29,182 nt of DNA from CAYJBP01 sp964368605 (GTDB lineage Bacteria > Bacillota > Dehalobacteriia > UBA4068): positions 1 to 29,182 of the forward strand of contig CAYJBP010000019.1 in assembly GCA_964368605.1 (NCBI GenBank), written 5' to 3'. Numbering within the stretch: the first letter of the stretch is position 1; each line of letters starts with the position of its first letter. A program made the translations under genes and the position numbers. The notes beneath the pieces are model-generated. The model was not told the origin of the DNA. It saw only the letters and a list, made by a program, of their open reading frames with translations, and did no database searches. This document shows, piece after piece, positions 8,989-17,121 of this stretch.

Positions 8989-9365
8989 AAAAACTATTAA
9001 TGCAATTATCAATTTTAACCATATTATGCTTGGGCTTTTATGTAGCCACCTCGATGGCAAATACTGCGCCCACTTATGATGGCAAAGGCAGCGATTTGCA
9101 GGCTTTATATGCCAATCCTACGGATAATCAGCAGCTAATTGCCAATCCTGATGGAATTTCTGATATTATTGTGGGTTCGGCCTTAGCCGATACCCATGCC
9201 GAAAACGTGGTAACGGCCGTATTATTCGATTATCGTGGCTATGATACCATGGGCGAGGCTTTGGTTTTATTTACGGCCATTGCCGGTTGCCTGGCCATCT
9301 TGCGCAAAACCCGGAAGGAGGTTGTTTTAAATGAAGAACCGCAAAGTAAAAAACTTAATCCTTAA
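8985..9365 (+). CDS. MbhE-like membrane subunit
   Basis: This 126-residue protein has an N-terminal hydrophobic helix that resembles a signal or anchor, a polar loop, then ENVVTAVLFDYRGYDTMGEA. That stretch is the conserved segment of MbhE and of the end of MrpA. A last helix (LFTAIAGCLAILRKT) follows. It overlaps its neighbours on both sides, by 35 bases on the MnhB-like side. Confidence 0.88.
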   Translation: MKKLLMQLSILTILCLGFYVATSMANTAPTYDGKGSDLQALYANPTDNQQLIANPDGISDIIVGSALADTHAENVVTAVLFDYRGYDTMGEALVLFTAIAGCLAILRKTRKEVVLNEEPQSKKLNP

Positions 9366-9804
9366 AAGCGGTGCCGATTTTTTAATCCCCTTTATGCTGG
9401 TATTTGGCTTTGCCGTTATTTTGCATGGCCAATTAAGCCCGGGCGGCGGCTTCCAAGGCGGGGTAATTATTGCCGGGGCGGTGCTTTTGCTCTTTATCGG
9501 CTATGGTACCGAGGCTACTGCTAAAATCCTTAAAGAAAAAACCCTTAAAAAGCATGAGGCCATGGCGGCCATCTTATATATTGGTATTGGTCTTAGCGCT
9601 ATTTTCTTTGGTGTACAGTTTTGCGCCAATTATCTATTCGATTTAGGCGAGCCGGGGCGCTTAATTAGCTCGGGCACAATTATGCTGATGAATTATGCCG
9701 TAGGCTATAAGGTGCTAACCGGTATTAGCTGCCTATTGCTTACCCTAACCGGCTTTATTTATCTGGATCATGAGTATAAAAAAGTAGGCGGGGGTGATAA
9801 GTGA
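9331..9804 (+). CDS. Mrp/Mnh-type antiporter subunit B (MbhF-like)
   Basis: This 157-residue protein has four hydrophobic helices and the MnhB motif HGQLSPGGGFQGGVIIAG. AAGGAGG stands about nine bases before the ATG, which supports this start despite the 35-base overlap with the previous gene. It is part of the cation-translocating arm. Confidence 0.93.
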   Translation: MKNRKVKNLILKSGADFLIPFMLVFGFAVILHGQLSPGGGFQGGVIIAGAVLLLFIGYGTEATAKILKEKTLKKHEAMAAILYIGIGLSAIFFGVQFCANYLFDLGEPGRLISSGTIMLMNYAVGYKVLTGISCLLLTLTGFIYLDHEYKKVGGGDK

Positions 9805-10151
9805 TGCTACTTAATTATTTGGCATCGATGCTTTTAATTGCTTTAGGCCTGTATACGATTATCGCTAAGCGGCATTTAATCAAAACGGTAATTGGTATTG
9901 GTTTAATCGATTATGGCATCAATTTACTGATTATTACAATTGGATATAATCCCGGGGGTACGGCCCCGATATTTACAATGGAAGAATTGGCCGCCGGTAG
10001 CTATTTTGTAGATCCGGTACCGCAGGCTTTAACCCTTACTTCTATTGTTATCGGCGCTTGTGTAACAGCTTTGGCTTTGGCCTTGGTAATTAGAATTAAG
10101 CATCATTATCAAACCTTAGACCCCTATCAAATAAGGAGGTTAAAAGGATGA
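9804..10151 (+). CDS. Mrp/Mnh-type antiporter subunit C (MbhG-like, NuoK family)
   Basis: This NuoK-like protein of 115 residues has three helices and the pattern GIGLIDYGINLLII followed by DPVPQALTLTSIVIGACVT, which marks MnhC/MbhG. The start is either the ATG at 9804 or a GTG one codon earlier. The TGATG overlap with the previous stop suggests coupled translation, and it also overlaps the next gene by four bases. Confidence 0.93.
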   Translation: MLLNYLASMLLIALGLYTIIAKRHLIKTVIGIGLIDYGINLLIITIGYNPGGTAPIFTMEELAAGSYFVDPVPQALTLTSIVIGACVTALALALVIRIKHHYQTLDPYQIRRLKG

Positions 10152-12106
10152 TTCAACCAATAACCTATCATTTTCCGATCTTAGCGATAATTGTGCTCTT
10201 TTTTGGGGCATTTTTGGCCACATTATGCGGCAGCCGCTATTTTAGGTTGCGCAATACAATTATGTGCCTTTCGATATTTGCCTCTTTGGCAATGGTGCTT
10301 TATATGTTTAAGCCGGTAGTTTTGGATGGTCAAATCCTTACCTATTGGCTGGGCGGTAGAGCGCCTGTTAATGATTTTGCTATCGGTATTTCTTTGCAGG
10401 TGGATGCTTTAAGCTGGTTGTTTGGCTTTATTGCTGTATTTTCTTTAATGCTTTCGGCTATTTATTCTTTGCGTTATTTACCAATCGAGCATAATATGCG
10501 CCCGGCCTCTTTGGATAAATATTATATTTTATTCATGATGTTAGGCGGCGGCGTTTTGGGCTTGATATTTGCAGCCGACCTCTTCAATATCTTTGTTATG
10601 GTCGAGATTATGACTTTAGCCGCCGTAGGCCTAACCGCCTTTAGAATTTTAGAAGCGCCGGCCTTAGAAGCTGCTTTTAAATACCTGGTAATTGGCGCTA
10701 TCGGTTCGGCATTTATCTTGCTGGGCACAATTTTAATTTATCAGCAAACCCATACTTTAAGCTTGGCACAAATTGCAGTTTTATTGGATGGCAATATCAA
10801 TCCGCCTACCATTTTTGCCTTTGCCCTGTTGCTTAGCGGTTTTGCGATTAAAAGCTTTGTTTTCCCCTTTCATACCGTGGCCGCCGATGCTTATAGCATG
10901 GCCTTTTCCTCGGCTTCGATGCTATTTTCCTCAATTGTTAATAAGGCCGGTATTTATGCCTTAATCAGGATTTTATACACCGTTTATCAAGCCATGGATC
11001 AAACCGCTATTCAGTATTTCTTGGTTATTATCGGCACTTTAACCATGTTTATCGGGGTTACTATGGCTTTATCCCAGCATGATTTTAAACGCTTGCTGGC
11101 TTTTCATAGTGTATCGCAAATGGGTTATGTTTTAACGGCTATTGGTCTTGCTACCAGCTTAGGTTTAAGCAGCGGCCTTTATCATGCCTTAAATCATAGC
11201 TTATTCAAAGGCTTATTATTCCTGGCAGCAGGCACAATTTGTGCCCGTGCCGGCACCACCGATTTAGATAGTTTAGGTGGCTTAGCTCGCAAAATGCCCC
11301 AAACTACTATTGTATTTTTAATTGGCGCTTTTTCGATTAGCGGCCTGCCGCCTTTTAATGGCTTTGCCTCGAAGTGGATGATTTATCAAGCCACCTTCCA
11401 AAAAGCGGCCGAAAGTGATAATATTTTCTTTGCGGTAGTTACCATTATCGCCTTGATTGTTAGTGTGATGACCTTAGCTTCTTTTATCAAGGTATCGCAA
11501 TCGGTATTTTTTGGCCAGCGCCCCGAGGCCTGCAAAGAGGCCTTAGATCCGCCGGCTTCAATGCTAATCCCGATGTGGATTATGGCTATTGCCTGCGTAT
11601 TGGGCGGTATTTTCCCGCAGTATTTATCCCAATATTTATTCGAGCCGGCAGTAGAGGCTATTTATAATGTTGGCGATTATGTGGGGGCGGCCATGGGTGC
11701 CGATTATGCGGCCCGTGTGGGCAGCACCGTGGTAAATGTGCCGCAAATCGATTATGTATTGGCCGGTTATTGGTCGCCGGTTGCTTGGTTGGTGCTATTT
11801 GTGGTAATTATGGTGGCATTTTTAATCGTATTTGCCGGCAAAACCGATTATCGCCCGGTATTAACCGAAAGTGCAACCCCTATCGACGATCCCAAATACG
11901 ATACCTTTTTCAGCGGCGAGGCCAGCGAGCATTCTCAGGTTGGCGGCTCGGATTTATTCTGGGGCTTAAAGCATAATTTAAAACCCTATTTTAGCTTTAT
12001 GAATAAATTCCATAGCGGTGTTTTAAATGATTATGTACTATGGACAACCATAGCCGTAGCGGTTTTTGCCGTATTTAGCTTTTTGGCCTTAGGCGGAGGT
12101 GTATAA
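10148..12106 (+). CDS. Mrp/Mnh-type antiporter subunit D (MbhH-like) with C-terminal extension resembling MbhI
   Basis: This is the large antiporter-like pump subunit (NuoL/M/N family), 652 residues with about 14 or more helices. The core shows the family lysine and histidine pattern, including FAFALLLSGFAIKSFVFPFH and YHALNHSLFKGLLFLAAG. MnhD or MbhH proteins are usually near 500 residues. Here about 110 residues are added (541-652): one helix, a polar linker, KFHSGVLNDYV (620-630) and a final helix. This resembles the end of NuoL and the separate MbhI subunit, which is otherwise missing, so an H-I fusion is inferred. It overlaps the next gene by one base. Confidence 0.92.
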   Translation: MIQPITYHFPILAIIVLFFGAFLATLCGSRYFRLRNTIMCLSIFASLAMVLYMFKPVVLDGQILTYWLGGRAPVNDFAIGISLQVDALSWLFGFIAVFSLMLSAIYSLRYLPIEHNMRPASLDKYYILFMMLGGGVLGLIFAADLFNIFVMVEIMTLAAVGLTAFRILEAPALEAAFKYLVIGAIGSAFILLGTILIYQQTHTLSLAQIAVLLDGNINPPTIFAFALLLSGFAIKSFVFPFHTVAADAYSMAFSSASMLFSSIVNKAGIYALIRILYTVYQAMDQTAIQYFLVIIGTLTMFIGVTMALSQHDFKRLLAFHSVSQMGYVLTAIGLATSLGLSSGLYHALNHSLFKGLLFLAAGTICARAGTTDLDSLGGLARKMPQTTIVFLIGAFSISGLPPFNGFASKWMIYQATFQKAAESDNIFFAVVTIIALIVSVMTLASFIKVSQSVFFGQRPEACKEALDPPASMLIPMWIMAIACVLGGIFPQYLSQYLFEPAVEAIYNVGDYVGAAMGADYAARVGSTVVNVPQIDYVLAGYWSPVAWLVLFVVIMVAFLIVFAGKTDYRPVLTESATPIDDPKYDTFFSGEASEHSQVGGSDLFWGLKHNLKPYFSFMNKFHSGVLNDYVLWTTIAVAVFAVFSFLALGGGV

Positions 12107-13065
12107 TGGATATTTTATGGAATATATTCTATATAATTGTTTTTCCGGGCATTTTCTTTTGCTCGGCAGCAGGCCTGGTTTTGGCCGGTATCGACCGCAA
12201 AACTGTGGCGCGGATGCAAAAAAGAATTGGCCCGCCTATTTTGCAGCCAATGTACGACTTTTTAAAGCTAACCGCTAAAGAAACTATTGTGCCGCGCGCA
12301 GCATCCAGGCAGGTATTTTTGCTGGCGCCGTTTATCGGCTTGGTAAGCTTGGTGGCAACTTCTTTATTCATCCCCATCTTTGGCTTTAGCCCCTTTAGTG
12401 GCGTGGCCGATATGGTGGTTATCATCTATTTGCTAACCATCCCCACCGTATCGATTATTATGGGTGGTGCGGCCTCCGGCTCGCCTTATGCCGGGGTAGG
12501 TATCTCGCGCGAGATGGTTACTGTGGTGGCCTATGAATTGCCACTGGTTATCGTATTTTTGGCCGTAGGCTGGAAAGCAGGCCTTGCTTTAAATGGCAGC
12601 ATTACTTTTTCCTTTGAGGATATTTGGGCATATCAGTTACAAAACGGCATGATGCTGGGTGATTGGACAATGATCCCGGCCGCTATTGCCATGTTGCTAA
12701 CTATCCCGGCCGAGGTAGGCAGCCATCCTTTTGATGTAGCCGAAGCCGAAACCGAGATTTGCGAAGGCCCCTTGGTTGAATATAGCGGTATGCCGCTGGC
12801 AATTTATAAGCTTAACCATGCTATTAAAATGTATATCATGACCGCTTTATTTGCCTCTTTATTCTTAGGCGGTGTCACTACCGGTATTTTGGCCTTAGAT
12901 GTAGTTATTTTGCTGGCAATTTGCGCTGTAATTACGATTATCTGTATGTCTTTAATTCATGCTATTACAGCCAGGCTTAAAGTAGAAGTTTTGTTCAAGT
13001 TTTATTGGAAAGTAGTAGCCGGCCTGGCCATTTGCTCTTTGATTTTGGTATGGTTAGGTTTATAG
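12106..13065 (+). CDS. NuoH-like membrane subunit of group 4 hydrogenase (MbhM/EchB-like)
   Basis: This 319-residue, roughly eight-helix protein anchors the soluble hydrogenase module to the membrane arm and forms the entry of the ion path. Family marks are KRIGPPILQPMYDFLKLTAKE (about 40-60), GISREMVTVVAYELPL and AEVGSHPFDVAEAETEICEG. Its ATG overlaps the antiporter stop by one base. The gene after it encodes the NuoB-like subunit. Confidence 0.95.
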   Translation: MDILWNIFYIIVFPGIFFCSAAGLVLAGIDRKTVARMQKRIGPPILQPMYDFLKLTAKETIVPRAASRQVFLLAPFIGLVSLVATSLFIPIFGFSPFSGVADMVVIIYLLTIPTVSIIMGGAASGSPYAGVGISREMVTVVAYELPLVIVFLAVGWKAGLALNGSITFSFEDIWAYQLQNGMMLGDWTMIPAAIAMLLTIPAEVGSHPFDVAEAETEICEGPLVEYSGMPLAIYKLNHAIKMYIMTALFASLFLGGVTTGILALDVVILLAICAVITIICMSLIHAITARLKVEVLFKFYWKVVAGLAICSLILVWLGL

Positions 13066-13077
13066 GGAGGGCTAAAA

Positions 13078-13524
13078 ATGTTAAATAAACTATTAGATAA
13101 AAGTGTGCAAAAATCTCCCTGGTTATTTCATATCAATGCCGGTTCTTGCAATGGTTGCGATATTGAATTGGTGGCGGTATTAACGCCCCGTTATGATGCC
13201 GAGCGTTTTGGCTTTAAGCTAACAGGAACGCCGCGTCATGCCGATATTGTGGTGGTATCGGGGCCGATTACATCCCAAACCAAAGAGCGCTTAGAGCGTA
13301 CTTTGGCCATGGTGCCCGAACCAAGGGTAATTGTTTCTTTAGGTTCTTGCCCGATTAGCTGTAATGTATTTAAAGGCAGCTATTCGGTGGTGGGGCCATT
13401 AGATAATTTTGTGCATGTAGATGTATCGGTAGCAGGCTGTGCGCCTAAGCCCGAAGCCATAGTGCAGGGTTTGGCCTTAGCTGCGGAAATACTCAAGGAA
13501 AAAAGAAGGGAGATGCGCAAATGA
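13078..13524 (+). CDS. [NiFe] hydrogenase small subunit, NuoB-like (MbhJ/EchC-like)
   Basis: This 148-residue protein carries the proximal 4Fe-4S cluster next to the Ni-Fe site. Ligands are visible as C24 and C27 in GSCNGCDIE, C91 in LGSCPIS and C121 in GCAPKPE. It is short like other group 4 small subunits and has no twin-arginine signal, as expected for a cytoplasmic-facing enzyme. GGGAGG precedes the ATG, and it overlaps the ferredoxin subunit by four bases. Confidence 0.95.
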   Translation: MLNKLLDKSVQKSPWLFHINAGSCNGCDIELVAVLTPRYDAERFGFKLTGTPRHADIVVVSGPITSQTKERLERTLAMVPEPRVIVSLGSCPISCNVFKGSYSVVGPLDNFVHVDVSVAGCAPKPEAIVQGLALAAEILKEKRREMRK

Positions 13525-14021
13525 AATTGCCTTTTCTTAAAGAGGCCTCGAGCAATATGTTCGATAAGCCCAGCACCCAAGTGGTTAGCCAAGCGGCAGC
13601 CAAAGGATATCGGGGGCGTATTGTTTTTCATCCCGATCGCTGCATAAATTGCGGCCTATGCATTAGGGTATGCGCCCCCAACTCGATTACCCGCGAGGTA
13701 GAAAAGCTGGAAGAGGGCGACCATGTAACCATGCGTTTTGATATGGGTTCTTGTACCTTTTGTCAGATGTGCGCCGATTTTTGTAATAAAGATGCAATTG
13801 AGCTAACCCAGGATTATGCGATGATAGCCCGTGATGGCCAGTCTTTGGCGATTGAGGGCAGCTTTATCAAGAAAAAGCCGGTACCGAAGATTAAGCCTGC
13901 CGCCGACGGCGAAGCCAAGCCGGCTGCTGCTAAAGCGGCTGCTAAGCCTGCCGCCGATCAAGAGGCTACAGATTGCGAAGCTAAAGCCGCTGATGAGGCT
14001 AAGAATAAAGCTGATAATTAG
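13521..14021 (+). CDS. Two-[4Fe-4S] ferredoxin subunit (MbhN/EchF/NuoI-like) with Ala/Lys-rich tail
   Basis: This subunit would receive electrons from reduced ferredoxin and pass them to the NuoB-like subunit. Two full clusters are present: C41, C44, C47, C51 and C78, C81, C84, C88. The conserved part ends near residue 115. The last 45 or so residues are low-complexity, rich in alanine, lysine, aspartate and glutamate, with repeated KPAA, AKAA and KAAD words. Such a tail is not part of the usual family architecture and is probably disordered. This is the last gene of the hydrogenase operon. Confidence 0.93.
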   Translation: MKLPFLKEASSNMFDKPSTQVVSQAAAKGYRGRIVFHPDRCINCGLCIRVCAPNSITREVEKLEEGDHVTMRFDMGSCTFCQMCADFCNKDAIELTQDYAMIARDGQSLAIEGSFIKKKPVPKIKPAADGEAKPAAAKAAAKPAADQEATDCEAKAADEAKNKADN

Positions 14022-14075
14022 CGTTATGGCTGCTAAAGGGGTAAACCGTTTTGGCGGCCCAGATTAGGAGGTAAT

Positions 14076-15023
14076 ATGAGTAATCGCAGATTAAAAATAT
14101 TTTCGGCCAATGCCAATAATGCTTTAGCCGAGGAGATAGCCGAGTATATCGGGGTTAATTTAGGCTTAGCCAAGGTAAAAACTTTTGCCGACGGCGAGGT
14201 AGCAATCGAAATTGGCGAGAGTGTGCGTGGGGTAGATACTTTTGTGGTACAACCCACATCGGCGCCGACCAATGATCATTTAATGGAGCTATTAATCATG
14301 GTAGATGCCTTACGCAGGGCTTCGGCGGATCGGATTACTGCCGTTATCCCCTACTATGGCTATGCCCGGCAAGAGCGCAAAACCAAGGCCCGCGATCCTA
14401 TTTCGGCCAAGCTGGTGGCTAATTTGCTAACGGCGGCCGGGGTAGATAGGGTGGTGGCTATGGATTTACATGCCAGTGCTATTCAGGGCTTTTTTGATAT
14501 TCCGGTAGATCATTTGCCCGGTATGCCTTTATTGGCCGAGCATTATAAGAATATGGAAATAGAAGATTTGGTGGTAGTATCGCCCGATTTAGGCGGGGTA
14601 GGCCGCGCCCGTGATTTGGCTAATCGCCTAGGCGTGGATATAGCCATTATCGATAAGCGCCGTCCCGAGGCCAATATGGCCGAGATTATGCATGTTATCG
14701 GCGATATCGACGGCAAAAATGTAATCATGTGTGATGATATGATTGATACCGCCGGCACGATTACCAAGGGGGCAGCCGAGCTATTACGTTTTGGGGCTAA
14801 GGATATTTATGCATGTTGTACGCATCCGGTGCTATCAAAGCCGGCTATGGAGCGCTTAGAGAACTCGGTAATTAAAGAGGTATTAACCACCAATACCATT
14901 CCGATTAATGTAGATAAGCAGGGCTATTGCTCTAAGGTAAAAATCTTAAGCGTGGCTGCATTATTAGGCGAAGCGATAATCCGCATCCATGAAGATTTAT
15001 CGGTTAGCCGCTTATTTGATTAA
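14076..15023 (+). CDS. prs: Ribose-phosphate pyrophosphokinase (PRPP synthase)
   Basis: This enzyme makes PRPP from ribose 5-phosphate and ATP for nucleotide, histidine and tryptophan synthesis. It has 315 residues, the normal length for class I. Motifs include the ATP flap YYGYARQERK, the MDLHASAIQGFFD loop, SPDLGGVGRA and the PRPP-binding CDDMIDTAGT. AGGAGG stands six bases before the ATG. It lies 54 bases after the hydrogenase operon with no terminator between, so some read-through is possible, although it has no functional tie to the hydrogenase. Confidence 0.97.
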   Translation: MSNRRLKIFSANANNALAEEIAEYIGVNLGLAKVKTFADGEVAIEIGESVRGVDTFVVQPTSAPTNDHLMELLIMVDALRRASADRITAVIPYYGYARQERKTKARDPISAKLVANLLTAAGVDRVVAMDLHASAIQGFFDIPVDHLPGMPLLAEHYKNMEIEDLVVVSPDLGGVGRARDLANRLGVDIAIIDKRRPEANMAEIMHVIGDIDGKNVIMCDDMIDTAGTITKGAAELLRFGAKDIYACCTHPVLSKPAMERLENSVIKEVLTTNTIPINVDKQGYCSKVKILSVAALLGEAIIRIHEDLSVSRLFD

Positions 15024-15059
15024 ATAAAAAAAGGCTGTTATAGACGGCTGTCAATAAAG

Positions 15060-15104
15060 AAATAAACCGTCACTATCAAAAAAATTGATAGTGACGGTTT
15101 ATTT
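15060..15104. terminator. Bidirectional intrinsic terminator between prs and the zinc-ribbon gene
   Basis: A 20-bp perfect inverted repeat (arms 15060-15079 and 15085-15104, loop AAAAA) is followed on the plus strand by a run of T within the arm end. It lies between convergent genes and can serve both. Confidence 0.85.
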
Positions 15105-15137
15105 TTATGTAGATTATGACCATTTTGCGAGTTATTA

Positions 15138-15371
15138 TTATAATTTTTGACCACATTTAGGGCAAAAATCCGGCACTGACGATCTGATATCAAAATGCGT
15201 ATTGCAGTTAGGGCATCTATAATTCTTATTTTCATAAATAAAAACAGCCACAACAATCCCAATCCCAACTAAATAAAGAACTGGATTTATTCTTAGCCCC
15301 ATTAACGAAAGTAATCCACCACAAAACAATCCACTAAAAAAAATCAATTTAGTCCTTCGGTATTTATTCAA
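15138..15371 (-). CDS. Small membrane protein with C-terminal zinc ribbon
   Basis: This 77-residue protein has two hydrophobic segments (about 8-25 and 30-45) and then a zinc ribbon, CPNC (53-56) and CPKC (70-73). The start is a TTG codon, supported by AAGGAG seven bases upstream on the minus strand. Such proteins are widespread and uncharacterised, and no function can be assigned. It ends against the shared hairpin with prs. Confidence 0.75.
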   Translation of the reverse strand: MNKYRRTKLIFFSGLFCGGLLSLMGLRINPVLYLVGIGIVVAVFIYENKNYRCPNCNTHFDIRSSVPDFCPKCGQKL

Positions 15372-15454
15372 AATAATTCTCCTTGTATATCCATTATATA
15401 ATCTTTTGTAAATTATAACACAGATAAATAATATGTCAAATTAATTTCAAGGCG

Positions 15455-15555
15455 AGCAGAGCAGGCGTATGCACGCCTACAAACCCAGCCCAGCTTTGGC
15501 CGTTTTTGATTTGCTTGTGTTTTGTAGGGAATGGTCTTGACCATTCCGCTGGGTT
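15455..15555. repeat. Dispersed palindromic repeat, copy 2, with a second palindrome
   Basis: 15519-15551 is the exact reverse complement of 181-213, with the palindromic core GGAATGGTC-TT-GACCATTCC. About 45 bases to its left lies a second palindrome, AGGCGT-ATGC-ACGCCT. Copy 1 has only the first palindrome, so the element may be modular or decayed. No transposase is nearby. Confidence 0.75.
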
Positions 15556-15617
15556 CGTATTAAATAAAGCTATATAATAATCGCCATCGGGGCTATAAAC
15601 AAAATCGATGCTAAGCA

Positions 15618-15650
15618 AAAAGACGGATAGATTAATTCTATCCGTCTTTT
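15618..15650. terminator. Intrinsic terminator of the HPF gene
   Basis: A 13-bp perfect stem (arms 15618-15630 and 15638-15650, loop ATTAATT) with A and T runs at both ends can act on either strand. It lies 54 bases past the stop of the minus-strand hpf gene. Confidence 0.85.
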
Positions 15651-15703
15651 AGATTAAACTTATTTATATACCACAGTTTAGCTTTATGCAAAATAAGTTA
15701 TGT

Positions 15704-16225
15704 TTATACTTCGGGCACTAATAGGCCATATTCGCCATCATGCCTTCTGTATAGTACATTTACGGTATTGCTTTCTTCGCTATTGATAAATACAAAGAAG
15801 CTATGCCCCAATAAATTCATTTGCATAATTGCCTCATCAACAGGCATGGGCTTGGTGGTAAAATGCTTTACCTTTACAGGTAAATCATCCTCTTGCACCG
15901 CATAGGCCACAGGAAGTTCTTCGGCCGGCTTGCTGCCGCGACCCTTTTTGATTAGGCGGGTGCGATATTTATGAATTTGGCTTTCCAGCTTTTCTACCAC
16001 ATTGTCGATGCAGGTAAACATATCATAGCCTTCTTCTTCGCCACGAATAATTATGCCATTATACGGTATAGTTACCTCTAAGCGATAGCGATCCTTAATG
16101 GTTATCATGTTTACGGTTGCCAAATCTACTTTTATCAATTTATCAAATTTAGACAGTCTTTTTTCGGCATACTCTTTAAGCGCTTTGCTAATATCCATAT
16201 TGCGAGATTTAAAATTAATATTCAT
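15704..16225 (-). CDS. hpf: Ribosome hibernation promoting factor, long form
   Basis: Long HPF dimerises 70S ribosomes into inactive 100S particles under starvation. The N-terminal S30AE domain (about 1-100) begins MNINFKSRNMDISKALKEYA. After a linker, the C-terminal domain contains KHFTTKPMPVDEAIMQMNLLGHSFFVF, which provides dimer contacts in long forms. Length is 173 residues, normal for Bacillota. GGAGGG precedes the ATG on the minus strand. It follows comF in the same direction with a 140-base gap. Confidence 0.96.
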   Translation of the reverse strand: MNINFKSRNMDISKALKEYAEKRLSKFDKLIKVDLATVNMITIKDRYRLEVTIPYNGIIIRGEEEGYDMFTCIDNVVEKLESQIHKYRTRLIKKGRGSKPAEELPVAYAVQEDDLPVKVKHFTTKPMPVDEAIMQMNLLGHSFFVFINSEESNTVNVLYRRHDGEYGLLVPEV

Positions 16226-16365
16226 CCTAATCCCTCCATTTACTAGCTGTATTTTATATATTTAGCTGTACTATTAAATATTGGCCTTTTTTTGACAAAT
16301 TCCTGCTAATATAATTTATTTGCCAGGATAAATATAAATATTTATTAGCCAATAATAAGCCAAAA

Positions 16366-17073
16366 CTAATCTTGTTCTTCCTTATAGGTTGCCACACAAA
16401 GTGCATAAACTTTAGCCGCATGGGCATCTTTTAGGGCTTTAGCTGCTGCGTTTAAAGTTGCACCGCTTGTATAAATATCATCAATTAGCAAAATGGTTTG
16501 CCCGGCCAGCTCTTTTGCACTAAAGGCATTAGCCAAAATATTGCGGCGTTGCTTACCATTAAAATTGGCCAAAGGTGGTGTATCTTTAACCCTTGTTAAA
16601 GAGGATATATCTAAAACAATTTGTAACTCTTTTGCCACTATTGCGGCCAAAAGCTCGGCCTGATTATAGCCTCTGCTTGCCAGCTTTTGAGCGCTTAGCG
16701 GTACGGGTATTACCCTAGTTGGCGCCCAATCTTGGCCATAATAATCATAGCTTAACCGTAAAATGGCAGCTAAGTACCATTTAAGCCAAGTTTGCTGATT
16801 ATACTTAAATAATTGCAAATTATAACGCAAATTATCCTGATAGGCAAATGCCGCATAAGCCCCATCAAAAAAATTATCCTGCTCGGCGCAGGCTGCACAT
16901 AAACCGGGTTTATCAACAATGGTAGCGCAGTTATAACAAAGAATATTTTGCTTAAATTGCTGCGTACAGCCCATGCAAATATTGCCGCCTGCACTTTTAG
17001 CAGCACAAACCGGACAATAAGGAAAAGGAAATAATAAATCTCTTATAGCTAAGGCCAAGCTCATAAAAAACAT
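16366..17073 (-). CDS. comF: ComF-family phosphoribosyltransferase-like protein
   Basis: ComF-type proteins are linked to DNA uptake in competent bacteria, though many carriers are not known to be competent. This 235-residue protein has an N-terminal four-cysteine zinc element (CPVC, CMGC, CYNC and CAAC words in the first 65 residues) and a C-terminal phosphoribosyltransferase domain. The PRPP loop is ILLIDDIYTSGATLNAA (about 194-210). SRGYNQAELLA is also a family mark. It lies just upstream of hpf, a common pairing in Bacillota. Confidence 0.94.
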   Translation of the reverse strand: MFFMSLALAIRDLLFPFPYCPVCAAKSAGGNICMGCTQQFKQNILCYNCATIVDKPGLCAACAEQDNFFDGAYAAFAYQDNLRYNLQLFKYNQQTWLKWYLAAILRLSYDYYGQDWAPTRVIPVPLSAQKLASRGYNQAELLAAIVAKELQIVLDISSLTRVKDTPPLANFNGKQRRNILANAFSAKELAGQTILLIDDIYTSGATLNAAAKALKDAHAAKVYALCVATYKEEQD

Positions 17074-17121
17074 CCTAACTAAATTGCTTATTTGTTACTT
17101 TAAAGCTAATTATTGTTACAA

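Larger units (their letters stand above)
15372..15703. other. Intergenic region with repeat element and terminator
   Basis: No gene is supported here. A 60-codon frame on the minus strand (15436-15618) starts inside a terminator and runs through repeat DNA. The region holds a two-palindrome repeat element at about 15455-15555 and the terminator of the hibernation-factor gene at 15618-15650. Confidence 0.65.

Noticed and set aside
13831..14067. 78-codon frame overlapping the ferredoxin subunit tail
   Set aside because: It is a shadow of the Ala/Lys-rich tail in another frame, giving an Arg/Leu-rich product without a ribosome site.
15436..15618. 60-codon frame on the minus strand
   Set aside because: Its ATG sits in the hpf terminator hairpin and much of it runs through the dispersed palindromic repeat. 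No ribosome site supports it.
16226..16365. Possible raiA-motif RNA upstream of the hibernation factor
   Set aside because: The gap to comF is only 140 bases, AT-rich and without strong helices; the known motif is longer and highly structured.
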